From Robiginitomaculum sp. (GTDB taxonomy: Bacteria > Pseudomonadota > Alphaproteobacteria > Caulobacterales > Maricaulaceae): a DNA stretch of 35,999 bases. Below the pieces are notes generated by a model, which saw only the letters and a program-made list of their open reading frames with translations, made no database searches and was not told where the DNA came from. Each line of letters opens with the position of its first letter. The first letter of the stretch is position 1. Below are positions 7,942-16,780 of the stretch, piece by piece. A program made the translations under genes and the position numbers. The stretch is from assembly GCA_023301505.1 (NCBI GenBank), contig JALZUP010000304.1, positions 1 through 35,999 on the forward strand, in the 5' to 3' direction.

Positions 7942-9408
7942 ATGATTCGCGCGACATGCATATTTGCAATGGCTGGGTTTATCCTCAGCGGCTGTGCGAG
8001 CTTTAGCAGCATGCTCGGGCGCCCGCTTGAAGGTTTGCGGCCCGAAAGCGCGGATAGCGAGATAATCCTTAATGAAGCGCATAACAAAACCAATGTGCCC
8101 AGCGACTGGGTTGTCCCTGCGCCCGATATGCTCCCGACAAATGATTGGGTTGATCATTTCGGATCGGCAGAGCTAAGCGCGCTTGTCGATGAAGCGCTTC
8201 TTGCCAATACAAATATTCACGCCGCCGCCGCCAGTTACCGCGCCGCTAAAGCCAGTCTGGTTAGCGCGCAGTCCAATCTCGTCCCAAGTCTGGACTTTTC
8301 CTCACGCGCCTCTCGCAATCAAACCGATGATACGAGAAATGATAATATCACCCTTGGCCTTGATTCTAGTTGGGAGGCGGATATATGGGGCCGCGTCGGC
8401 GACACGGCCAGCGCCGTAGAGCTAGCCGCAGATGCCAGCCGCGCAGATTTTGCCGCCGCGCGCCTCTCCATAGCGGGGCAAACAGCTCAGGCCTGGTTTA
8501 ATTTGATTGAAGCGCGGCTTTTAACCGATTTAGCCCAGCGCGATTTAGACACGCAACAACGTATCTTGAGCCTAACTCAGCGCCGATTTGAGCGGGGCGT
8601 ATCGGCCAGCACAGATGTACGTTTGGCGCGCTCTTCCGTGGCAGCCTCCGAAGCGGTGCTAGCCTCACGGCGTCAACAGCGCGCAAGCGCGGCGCGCACA
8701 GTTGAAATTTTACTGCGCCGCTATCCCGCCAATGAACTAGAAGGCGCGCTTGATTTACCGCGCCTACCTGCCCTTGATGGGGCGGGGCAAACGGGCGAGG
8801 TTTTGGCCCGCCGCCCAGACCTTATTGCCGCCGAGCAGCGCCTCGCCTCCCAAGGGCTGCGCGTTGATATTGCCCGCAAAAACCTTCTCCCGCGCTTAAA
8901 TTTAACGGCAGGCCTAGATGATAGCGGCCCAGACATTGCCGATCTATTTGATTTTGACTCTCTTTTGCTATCCATCGCCGCTAATGTGAGCGCGCCCATT
9001 TTTAACGCGGGCGCATTAAAAGCAGATGTGCGAGAAGAACAAGCGCAATTAGAGCGGCTGGTTGAAAATTATATCGCCTCAGCTTTGGAAGCTTATTTGG
9101 ATGTTGAAAATGCGCTGGACGGAGAAACTCGGCTAGCCGAGCGCGAGGCCGCGCTGCGCGTCTCGCTAGATGAGTCACGGCGCGCAGAAGAGCGCCTCGC
9201 CAGACGCTATATTGAAGGCTTGGCCACTATTTTAGAGCTACTGGATTCGCAGACACGCGCGCTCAATGCGGAAAGCCAGCTTATTAGCGCGCGCAAAGAG
9301 CGTTTAGCTAATCGGGTTAGATTACATTTGGCGCTGGGCGGCGGAGATTTTGGCACGATCCCCACAGATGAAGATATAACACAAGACTTTGCACAATTAA
9401 CGCCATAA
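7942..9408 (+). CDS. RND efflux outer-membrane lipoprotein (NodT/OprM family)
   Basis: 488 residues with a signal peptide and lipobox (ILSGCAS, Cys18), as in OprM/NodT-type outer-membrane factors. The mature protein has the two duplicated outer-membrane-efflux repeats: VDEALLANTNIHAAAASYRAAKASL starts the first, and the arrangement recurs from RRPDLIAAEQRL. The pattern LGLDSSWEADIWGRVGD is typical of NodT proteins. These proteins form a trimeric channel through the outer membrane that receives substrates from the adaptor and pump encoded just downstream. It is the first gene of the operon, whereas most RND operons place the outer-membrane factor last. The substrate cannot be read from sequence. 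Confidence 0.9.
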   Translation: MIRATCIFAMAGFILSGCASFSSMLGRPLEGLRPESADSEIILNEAHNKTNVPSDWVVPAPDMLPTNDWVDHFGSAELSALVDEALLANTNIHAAAASYRAAKASLVSAQSNLVPSLDFSSRASRNQTDDTRNDNITLGLDSSWEADIWGRVGDTASAVELAADASRADFAAARLSIAGQTAQAWFNLIEARLLTDLAQRDLDTQQRILSLTQRRFERGVSASTDVRLARSSVAASEAVLASRRQQRASAARTVEILLRRYPANELEGALDLPRLPALDGAGQTGEVLARRPDLIAAEQRLASQGLRVDIARKNLLPRLNLTAGLDDSGPDIADLFDFDSLLLSIAANVSAPIFNAGALKADVREEQAQLERLVENYIASALEAYLDVENALDGETRLAEREAALRVSLDESRRAEERLARRYIEGLATILELLDSQTRALNAESQLISARKERLANRVRLHLALGGGDFGTIPTDEDITQDFAQLTP

Positions 9409-9445
9409 TATATTAGAGTGAAGAGCTATAAAGCTTTTAAAAGGC

Positions 9446-9487
9446 ATGAGACGATAAGTATGAGACTATGAGCATGAGATTATGAGT
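9446..9487 (+). repeat. Three 14-bp tandem units forming overlapping mini-ORFs at the adaptor start
   Basis: ATGAGACGATAAGT (9446-9459), ATGAGACTATGAGC (9460-9473) and ATGAGATTATGAGT (9474-9487) are tandem. They create mini-ORFs M-R-R-stop (9446-9457), M-R-L-stop (9460-9471) and M-S-M-R-L-stop (9468-9485). The second stop overlaps the third start, and the third stop overlaps the adaptor ATG at 9482, both as ATGA. This is the geometry of translational coupling by re-initiation. AAAAGG lies just upstream of the first ATG, whereas the adaptor ATG itself has no good ribosome-binding site. Confidence 0.7.
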
Positions 9488-11221
9488 CAGGGATTAAGAG
9501 ATAAGCTAATCAGACTGCGTAATCGCCTGCCTAATAATAATTTGCCTAGCGATAGCGAGGGCGGCGAGCCAGACAGCGCAGCGCAATTAGATAACACAGC
9601 GCAAAACACCTCTCATGACGCGCCGGCTAATATAGCGCAAATCAAAGCCATCCCAGCAGGCCAAGCCGCTCAAGCCGCCAATGAACAGATTGAAGAGGCG
9701 GCCATGCCGCTCTCCCGCAAAATATTTGTCGGCATAATCGGGCTGGCAATCATGTTTGGCTTTTACTTTCTTATGGAAGCAATTGTGCGCCTAAACGCAG
9801 CCCCGCAAGATCGCAGCGGCACGCGCCTTAGCCTTGCCGTGATGGTTGACCGCGCCGTGCAAGAAGATGTCGTGCTTGCCGTACAGGTTCAGGGCGAATC
9901 GCGCCCGCGCGTTGAAATTGACCTTGTCCCTCAAGTCGGCGGACAAATCGTTTATGTCTCGCCTAATTTTATTGAGGGCGGGATTTTTAAACGCGGGGAA
10001 ACATTAATCAGAATTGAGCCCGCCGATTACCGAGCCAATGTTGTGCGCGAGCAATCTGCCGTTGCCCAAGCCGAACAGCTCTTAGTGCGCGAAATTGCCG
10101 AGAGCGAAATTGCGCGCGAAGATTATGCTGAGCTGGGCACAGGAACCCCGTCTGCGCTAGCCCTGCGTGAGCCGCAGCGCGCCCAAGCCGAAGCCGCTTT
10201 ATCCGCCGCCAAAGCCCAATTGGAAACCGCAAATCTACAGCTCCAGCGCACAGAAGTACGCGCGCCATTTGATGGCCGCGTGCGCACAAAGGCCGCCGAT
10301 ATTGGTCAATTTGTTAGTCCGGGCGCGCGGCTTGGCTCTATATTTTCAACCGATATTGCAGAAGTTCGCCTCGCCCTATCAGATACGGATTTATCCAAAT
10401 TAGACATTCCGATTGCCTTTGTTGCCAAAGACCGTGCTAGCGCGCCGACTGTGCGCCTATCGGCAGAAATTGGCGGCGTGCGGCGCGACTGGGACGGCAA
10501 AATCATGCGCACAGATAGTAGCTATGATCCGCAAACGCGCGCTATTTTCGCGATTGCCGAAGTCTTTGACCCTTACGGCAAAGGCGCGGCGCAAGGCGGC
10601 GTTCCGCTCGCCCCCGGTCTTTATGTCGACGCGCTGATCACAGGCAAAAATTTCGAAGATGTGATTACGTTTAAACGCGACGGCCTGCGCCCCGGAAATG
10701 AAGTCTTTGTCGTCGACGATACAGGCCAAGCCACCATCCGCCAAACCCATGTGCTGGACACAAATGAGGAGCGCGCCGTCATCGCCTCTGGCGTGCAGGC
10801 GGGTGAGTTAATCGTTGTGTCTCCGCTGGAAAAATCGCGCGTCTCAAACCTGCTGGAAGCAATTGATGTGAATGATCCGACCATTACGCTTGTAAAACCT
10901 GACACAACCATACCTAATGTCCGAGGCGCAGCGCCCAAAGCGCCAGAAACTTTTGGAGAAAAGGCGATATTTTATTGGCGCAAAGTCTTCCCTGAAAACC
11001 CCGACAAATTATCTAGAAGCGACCATAATGATTTGATAAATGCTATGGGCTCTGAATATGCGCGAATTCTCAGAGAGCTTACCGAAGAAGAAGAAAATGA
11101 TATGCGCAAGATGAGCGATAATGAACGCGCTATCTTTATCGCCAATAAAATAACCCAAGGCTCAGGCGCATCAGGGCGCGGCGGCGGCGGGCCGCCCAAT
11201 GGTGGCATGGGCCCCAGATAA
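9482..11221 (+). CDS. RND efflux periplasmic adaptor (HlyD/MFP family) with cytoplasmic N-terminal extension
   Basis: 579 residues, long for an adaptor (commonly 370-420). Residues 1-78 are hydrophilic and Gln/Ala/Asn-rich; one membrane span follows (about 81-102, FVGIIGLAIMFGFYFLMEAI). The usual adaptor order comes next: first lipoyl half (RVEIDLVPQVGGQIVYVSP, EGGIFKRGETLIRIEP), an Ala/Glu/Gln-rich coiled-coil hairpin, second lipoyl half (LQRTEVRAPFDGRVRTKAADIGQFVSPGARLG), and beta-barrel and membrane-proximal domains. A charged tail of about 70 residues ends in a Gly/Pro-rich stretch. The protein should link the outer-membrane channel to the pump and be held by its N-terminal span rather than a lipid. 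The extension and tail are unexplained. Confidence 0.88.
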   Translation: MSQGLRDKLIRLRNRLPNNNLPSDSEGGEPDSAAQLDNTAQNTSHDAPANIAQIKAIPAGQAAQAANEQIEEAAMPLSRKIFVGIIGLAIMFGFYFLMEAIVRLNAAPQDRSGTRLSLAVMVDRAVQEDVVLAVQVQGESRPRVEIDLVPQVGGQIVYVSPNFIEGGIFKRGETLIRIEPADYRANVVREQSAVAQAEQLLVREIAESEIAREDYAELGTGTPSALALREPQRAQAEAALSAAKAQLETANLQLQRTEVRAPFDGRVRTKAADIGQFVSPGARLGSIFSTDIAEVRLALSDTDLSKLDIPIAFVAKDRASAPTVRLSAEIGGVRRDWDGKIMRTDSSYDPQTRAIFAIAEVFDPYGKGAAQGGVPLAPGLYVDALITGKNFEDVITFKRDGLRPGNEVFVVDDTGQATIRQTHVLDTNEERAVIASGVQAGELIVVSPLEKSRVSNLLEAIDVNDPTITLVKPDTTIPNVRGAAPKAPETFGEKAIFYWRKVFPENPDKLSRSDHNDLINAMGSEYARILRELTEEEENDMRKMSDNERAIFIANKITQGSGASGRGGGGPPNGGMGPR

Positions 11222-11254
11222 ATGCGGCCCCCTATTATGCGGGCCTAGGAGAAA

Positions 11255-14200
11255 ATGATGAAGTCATTAATTACATGGTTTATCAAAAACCCTGTAGCTG
11301 CCAATTTAATCATGTTTGCCATGGTCGCGGCTGGCTTTTTAGGGCTTAATAATCTCGAACGCGAATTTGTCCCTGCCACGGATGTATTTGGCATGACCAT
11401 TACGGCGAGCTGGCCGGGGGCCTCACCCTCAGATGTTGAAGAACAATTATTAGTGCGCATCGAAGAGGCCGTCGACGGGCTGGACGGCATTGATTATGTT
11501 GAATCATCAGGGCGCGAAGGGTCAGGCACAGTCTCTATCTTTACCAAGCAAGGTATTGATTATGAAAAAATGCTCGATCAGGTCAATTCCTCCGTTGACG
11601 CAATTAATAACCTGCCTGCCGATAGTTTTCGCCCCGAAGTTCGGCGCAGCGAATTGCGGCTCGATATTTTCCGTATGGCTCTTTATGGCAATGTTGACAC
11701 GCTGACCCTACAGCGCGCAGCCACAGATTTGCGCTTCAAAATCACCCAATTGCCCGGATTTCAGCTCACCGAACAAAGTTCAAAAGTCGCCGAGCAAGTC
11801 ACAATTGAAGTCTCCGAAGAGCAATTGCGAAAATATAATATGACCTTTAATCAGGTCTCTGCGGCCATTTCAGGCGCCTCAATTAATCTATCTGCGGGCA
11901 CAGTAGATACATCGGCGGGTAGCTTGCAGCTTCGCGCGCGCGCGCTGGCTAATACACAAGAAGAGTTTGAAAATATCATTTTACGCCAAGCCTCAGGCGG
12001 CGGTCTATTGCGCGTTAAAGACATTGCCACAGTTATTGACGGATTTGACGACAATAAATTTAGTTCCAAATTTCGCGGAGAGCCCGCCGCTATATTTGTC
12101 GTTAAATCCCCCGACACTCTTAATATTACCCAAGCAGGCCGAGCGCTGCGCGCCTTTACTGAAGAGATCAATCAAACCCTGCCCCCTGATTTAAAATTTG
12201 CGGTCTGGGAAGATCAGTCCCGCACCTTTGATAGCCGCATGAGCTTAATCGGCAATAATGCCCTATCGGGCATGGCCTTAGTGCTGATTATCTTAATGTT
12301 ATTTTTGCGCCCCAAAGTCGCGATTTGGGTCACGGTTGGTATTGGCGCGGCCTTTTTAGGCGCGCTCGCCATTGCGCCTTATCTCGGCATTACGCTGAAT
12401 ATGATTTCGCTTTTTGCCTTTTTGCTTGTGACGGGAATTGTCGTTGATGACGCCATTGTGGTGGGGGAGTCTATTCACTTTCATACAGAAAATGGCCTAA
12501 GCGGGGAGACAAGCGCCATAGCGGGCACAAATATGGTGGTCAAACCCGTCTATTTTGCCGTGATTACAACAATTTTGATGTTTGTCCCCTTCATGCTCTT
12601 ATCAGGCGCGATTAACGCCATGACCTCTCAAATCAGCCTTGTGGTCATCGCCGTTCTCACATTCTCGCTTATTGAAGCCTTCTTTATTTTACCCGCTCAT
12701 TTGCGCCACCTCGAACCTGTGGATCATGCAAAGCCCAAAAATGCGCTCTTTAAGTTTCAAGACAAAATCGCCAATAGCCTTGTTGTCTTTGCGCAAAAGG
12801 TCTTTCGGCCCGTTATCGCCGCTTTGATGCGCGCGCGCTATTACACATTCGCCACCTTTATCGGGCTGTTTATTTTATCCATTGGCCTGCTCACTAATGG
12901 CGTTGCCCCGTCCGCCTTTTTGCCCGAAGTCCAAGGTGATAGCGTCAGCGTGAATGCGCGCTTTCCCGAAGGCACAAATTTTGAGCGTATCAATCAAGTG
13001 CGCCAGCAAATTGACCAAGGCATTCTCGACTTTAATGCAAATGTAGAACAAGACTTTGGCGTGAATGTGCCTTTGATCACGCGGCCCGGCACCCAAGCCA
13101 CAAGCCGCCAAGTTGAAGCCTTTTTAGGTTTAACCAATGATGCTGTGCGCAATAATATTGCGACAAAAGCCATTGCCGATAAATTAGAAGAATATGTCGG
13201 CACTGTGCCTGATGCCTTTTCCGTGAGCTATGATTATAGCGAAGGCCATACGGGGGGCTTTCCTGGCGTGCGCTTTGGCATTGTTGGCAATGATGCCGAC
13301 GCCATGCGCGCCGCCGTGGTTGAGCTTAAGGCCGAGCTTGAGAGTTATAGCTCTGTGCAAACCGCCTTTGATAGCCTTGAGAGCAGCGCCGCCGAAGTGC
13401 AGTTTAATCTTAAACCCGGCGCGGAGAGCCTTGGCCTAACGCTAGCCGATGTGACGGGCCAGGTGCGCGCCGCCTTTTTCGGCGTAGAGGTTCAGCGCTT
13501 GCCGCGTAACGGCGAAGATGTGCGCGTCATGGTGCGTTACCCGCTAGAGGCGCGCGAGAGCATTGATAGCTTAAAAGATTTACGCATACGCGCGCCCAAT
13601 GGCGTTGAAGTGCCCGTCTATTCAATCGCCGATGTCTCTTTTGAAGAAGGCGTAGGTTTTGTGCGCAGGCGCGACCGCGCGCGCCAAGAATGGGTCGGGG
13701 CGCGTGTGCGCGGAGAGCAGTCTGAAATTTCCAAGGTGAAAGCAGATATAGAAGCCAATTTCATGCCCGCATGGGAGGCCCGCCATCCCGGCATTCGCCG
13801 CATTGCGCTGGGTGAGGATGAGGAGCAAGAAGACTTTCAAAAAGAAATGACGAACATGCTGATCATCGTGATGTTTTTAATGTATGGCCTTTTGGCTATC
13901 GCCTTTAAATCTTACGCCCAGCCGCTCCTCATTATGATTGCCATACCCTTTGCCTTAGTGGGCATGATATTTGGCAATATTGTAACGGGCGTTCCCTTTG
14001 GGATTATGTCTCTATTTGGATTTTTTGCCGCCTCAGGCGTGGCGATTAACGACAATCTTGTCTTGATTGATTATGTGAACCGGCTGCGCGCAAAAGGTGT
14101 GGGAGCCTATCAAGCTATGCTCGATGCTTGTGTGTCGCGCTTTAGGCCTATTTTGCTCACCTCAGTGACAACCTTTGTTGGCATTACACCGATCTTATTT

Positions 14201-14479
14201 GAAACCTCGCCTCAAGCTGGCTTTTTAAAGCCAATGGTGGTGGCGCTTGCCTTTGGGGTTTTATTTGACTTCTTCCTCACCCTGATGTTGGTGCCCGCTC
14301 TTTACTGTATTGGCGTAGATATTAAGCGCAGCTTTAAGAGCATTTGGACAGGCGAGAAACAGCCCCCCCTCGGCTCTCGTTACGATCCAAATATGAGCGT
14401 CGCCATTGATGGCATTTCAGAAGATATGGCTAGCAATCCCAAAACAGGAGCGGCTTTGGGCGGGCAACCTGCGGAGTAA
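11255..14479 (+). CDS. RND efflux permease (AcrB/HAE superfamily)
   Basis: 1,074 residues, the normal length for a proton-driven RND pump. The first span follows an N-terminus typical of the family (WFIKNPVAANLIMFAMVAAGF), then a large periplasmic loop and the TM4 proton-relay motif GIVVDDAIVVGESIHFH with Asp398-Asp399. A second periplasmic domain and the C-terminal span block (LIMIAIPFALVGMIFG, FGFFAASGVAINDNLVLIDYVN, FRPILLTSVTTFVGITPILFE) complete the duplicated fold. Tandem ATGs occur at 11255 and 11258; AGGAG at 11247-11251 suits the second better. The gene starts 33 nt after the adaptor. Multidrug-type export is the likely role; no heavy-metal-specific motif was evident. Confidence 0.92.
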   Translation: MMKSLITWFIKNPVAANLIMFAMVAAGFLGLNNLEREFVPATDVFGMTITASWPGASPSDVEEQLLVRIEEAVDGLDGIDYVESSGREGSGTVSIFTKQGIDYEKMLDQVNSSVDAINNLPADSFRPEVRRSELRLDIFRMALYGNVDTLTLQRAATDLRFKITQLPGFQLTEQSSKVAEQVTIEVSEEQLRKYNMTFNQVSAAISGASINLSAGTVDTSAGSLQLRARALANTQEEFENIILRQASGGGLLRVKDIATVIDGFDDNKFSSKFRGEPAAIFVVKSPDTLNITQAGRALRAFTEEINQTLPPDLKFAVWEDQSRTFDSRMSLIGNNALSGMALVLIILMLFLRPKVAIWVTVGIGAAFLGALAIAPYLGITLNMISLFAFLLVTGIVVDDAIVVGESIHFHTENGLSGETSAIAGTNMVVKPVYFAVITTILMFVPFMLLSGAINAMTSQISLVVIAVLTFSLIEAFFILPAHLRHLEPVDHAKPKNALFKFQDKIANSLVVFAQKVFRPVIAALMRARYYTFATFIGLFILSIGLLTNGVAPSAFLPEVQGDSVSVNARFPEGTNFERINQVRQQIDQGILDFNANVEQDFGVNVPLITRPGTQATSRQVEAFLGLTNDAVRNNIATKAIADKLEEYVGTVPDAFSVSYDYSEGHTGGFPGVRFGIVGNDADAMRAAVVELKAELESYSSVQTAFDSLESSAAEVQFNLKPGAESLGLTLADVTGQVRAAFFGVEVQRLPRNGEDVRVMVRYPLEARESIDSLKDLRIRAPNGVEVPVYSIADVSFEEGVGFVRRRDRARQEWVGARVRGEQSEISKVKADIEANFMPAWEARHPGIRRIALGEDEEQEDFQKEMTNMLIIVMFLMYGLLAIAFKSYAQPLLIMIAIPFALVGMIFGNIVTGVPFGIMSLFGFFAASGVAINDNLVLIDYVNRLRAKGVGAYQAMLDACVSRFRPILLTSVTTFVGITPILFETSPQAGFLKPMVVALAFGVLFDFFLTLMLVPALYCIGVDIKRSFKSIWTGEKQPPLGSRYDPNMSVAIDGISEDMASNPKTGAALGGQPAE

Positions 14480-14591
14480 AGTTTGCTTTGCCAAAGCCTC
14501 GCAAAACTGACTCAATATGGATAGTCAATGCAGACAAATTTAGCGAACCCGTACAGACTAGATTGCCTATAGATAGAACAAGGATAGCCTC

Positions 14592-16706
14592 ATGCTTTTT
14601 AAATCTCGCCTCTCTTTTAAAGCGGCTCAGCTCAGCACTTGCGCGCTCGCCCTTATGCTTTGCGCCTGTGGCCAATCACAGCAGGCGGAAAATGTTCACA
14701 GTGAAGCGATTACAGAAAGCGAAGCTCTCACAACGCACAGCTCTCAAAACGCTGTTTTAGGCAGCTTTGGCATTGCGCTTGAAAATATAAATGACGGCGT
14801 CAAACCGGGGGATAATTTTTTCAAATATGTCAATGGTCACTGGCTGGAGCGAACCGATATTCCAGCGGATAAATCCAATTATGGCTCTTTCACTATCTTA
14901 GCTGACCAAGCCGAGCAGCGCGTGCGCGCCATTATCGAGCAAGCCAGCCAAACTGATAATCTGCAAGGCGGCGCGGCACAAAGAATTGGCGAGCTTTATG
15001 CTAGCTTTATGGATAGCGCCGCGATTGAAAAGGCGGGGCTCAGCCCGCTGGAAAATGATCTGGCCGGAATTTACGCGCTTAAAACCCATAGCGACATCGC
15101 CGCCGCGGCAGGGGATCCCGCGCGCATGCTCACCCTGCCTTTTGGCTATTATGTTTATATCGATTATAAACAGCCCGACACATATATCACCCAAATCACC
15201 CAGACAGGTTTGGGCCTGCCTGACCGTGATTATTATTTGCGCGAAGATGATAACGATGTGGAGCTGCGCGCTAAATATCTAAACTATCTTAGCTTTATTA
15301 TGGCGCGCATAGGCGCAGATGATCCCAGCCGCAGCGCCGCGCGCATTATGGAGTTTGAAACCAAAATAGCGACCGCGCAATGGGATCAAGTTAAACGCCG
15401 CGACCGTAATGCGAGCTATAATAAGATGAGCTTTGCCGCGTTTAAAGACTATGCAAGCGGTGTGGACTGGGACGCTATGTTAGGGGCGAGCGGGCTTGGC
15501 AATATTGACGCGATTATTTTGCGCCAAGATGATAGCCAGCAAAAAGCGGCCGCTATTTTTGCCGAGACGCCGATAGATGTTTTGCAAGATTATATGGCGT
15601 TTCACTTCATCAATAATCTGGCGGAATATTTACCTGCCGATATTTATGACGCTAAATTTGATGTGTTTAGCCGCGCCCTACGCGGCACGCAAGAACAGCG
15701 CGCGCGCTGGAAACGCGGGGTCAGCACGGCGTCTAAATATTTAGGTGAGGATATTGGGCAAATATATGTTGAGAAACATTTCCCAGCGGACTCCAAATTG
15801 CAAATGCAGGATTTGGTCGAAAATTTACGCGCCACATTTAAAAATGGCATAGATAATCTAGGCTGGATGGACGCCTCGACCAAAGCCGAAGCCCAAGACA
15901 AGCTTGCCAAATTTAATCCTAAAATCGGCTATCCAGATCTGTGGGAAGATTATAGTGATTTGATGATTAATCGCGGTGATCTCATTGGCAATATTCGCCG
16001 CGGCGAAGTTTGGAAGTTTCAAGATAATATGTCCAAACTCGGACAGCCAATTGACAGAGAGGAGTGGGGCATGACTCCGCAAACCGTCAATGCTTATTAT
16101 AATAGCGCGCTTAATGAGATTGTTTTCCCTGCCGCTATTTTGGACGCGCCCTTCTTTGACCCCAATGCTGATCTAGCGGTTAATTATGGCGGCATTGGCG
16201 CAGTAATCGGTCATGAAATGGGCCACGGCTTTGATGATCAGGGCCGCAAAACGGATGGCGATGGCCGCCTGCGCGAATGGTGGAGCGAAGAAGATGCCGC
16301 CAGATTTAAAAGCCGAACAGATAGGTTAGTCACGCAATATAATGATTTTGAAGCCCTGCCTGGATTGAACCTAAATGGTGAGCTGACCTTGGGAGAAAAT
16401 ATTGGCGATCTGACAGGCATAACTATGGCCTATTATGCTTATAAACGCGCCCTAGGCGGCACGCCCGCCCCGATCATAGATGGGCTAACTGGAGACCAGC
16501 GCTTCTTTTTATCTTACGCTCAAATATGGCAGCGTAAATTTCGCGATGAAGCTTTGCGCACGCGCGTAAAAACCGACGTGCATAGTCCGGGCGAGTTTCG
16601 CGCCAATGGCATTGTACGCAATTTTGGCCCTTGGTATGACGCCTTTGACATACAGCCAAGCGATGCGCTTTACTTGCCGCCAGAAAAACGCGTGAAAATT
16701 TGGTAG
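14592..16706 (+). CDS. M13 family zinc metallopeptidase, lipoprotein (PepO/neprilysin-like)
   Basis: 704 residues. A signal peptide ends at a lipobox-like LMLCACG (Cys26), placing the enzyme on the periplasmic face of a membrane. The N-terminal M13 domain begins at VKPGDNFFKYVNGHWLERTDIP. The catalytic domain has the zinc motif HEMGH (His541-His545), the third ligand in GENIGD (Glu602), the substrate-binding NAYYN, and the family-typical end HSPGEFRANG through VKIW. The family cleaves oligopeptides rather than large proteins. The start at 14592 has AAGGA upstream; a 112-bp gap separates it from the efflux operon, so independent transcription is likely. Confidence 0.93.
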   Translation: MLFKSRLSFKAAQLSTCALALMLCACGQSQQAENVHSEAITESEALTTHSSQNAVLGSFGIALENINDGVKPGDNFFKYVNGHWLERTDIPADKSNYGSFTILADQAEQRVRAIIEQASQTDNLQGGAAQRIGELYASFMDSAAIEKAGLSPLENDLAGIYALKTHSDIAAAAGDPARMLTLPFGYYVYIDYKQPDTYITQITQTGLGLPDRDYYLREDDNDVELRAKYLNYLSFIMARIGADDPSRSAARIMEFETKIATAQWDQVKRRDRNASYNKMSFAAFKDYASGVDWDAMLGASGLGNIDAIILRQDDSQQKAAAIFAETPIDVLQDYMAFHFINNLAEYLPADIYDAKFDVFSRALRGTQEQRARWKRGVSTASKYLGEDIGQIYVEKHFPADSKLQMQDLVENLRATFKNGIDNLGWMDASTKAEAQDKLAKFNPKIGYPDLWEDYSDLMINRGDLIGNIRRGEVWKFQDNMSKLGQPIDREEWGMTPQTVNAYYNSALNEIVFPAAILDAPFFDPNADLAVNYGGIGAVIGHEMGHGFDDQGRKTDGDGRLREWWSEEDAARFKSRTDRLVTQYNDFEALPGLNLNGELTLGENIGDLTGITMAYYAYKRALGGTPAPIIDGLTGDQRFFLSYAQIWQRKFRDEALRTRVKTDVHSPGEFRANGIVRNFGPWYDAFDIQPSDALYLPPEKRVKIW

Positions 16707-16743
16707 GCGCAAAGCGCGCCTTGCCAATTTTAGATTAGTCTCG

Positions 16744-16780
16744 CAAAAAACTATGCAAGCAGCACAATCTGCTAGCTTGC
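16744..16780 (-). terminator. Terminator of the NtrC-type regulator
   Basis: On the minus strand a stem GCAAGC/GCTTGC (16755-16760 with 16775-16780), extended by AGCA/TGCT with one bulged base and a 5-nt loop, is followed by ATAGTTTTTT. The stem begins inside the last codons of the regulator. The plus-strand M13 gene ends at 16706 facing it, but no T run follows on that strand. Confidence 0.65.

Noticed and set aside
14480-14591. A CTTTG-C-CAAAG palindrome after the RND permease gene as a terminator
   Set aside because: There is no T run on either strand and the stem is short and interrupted.
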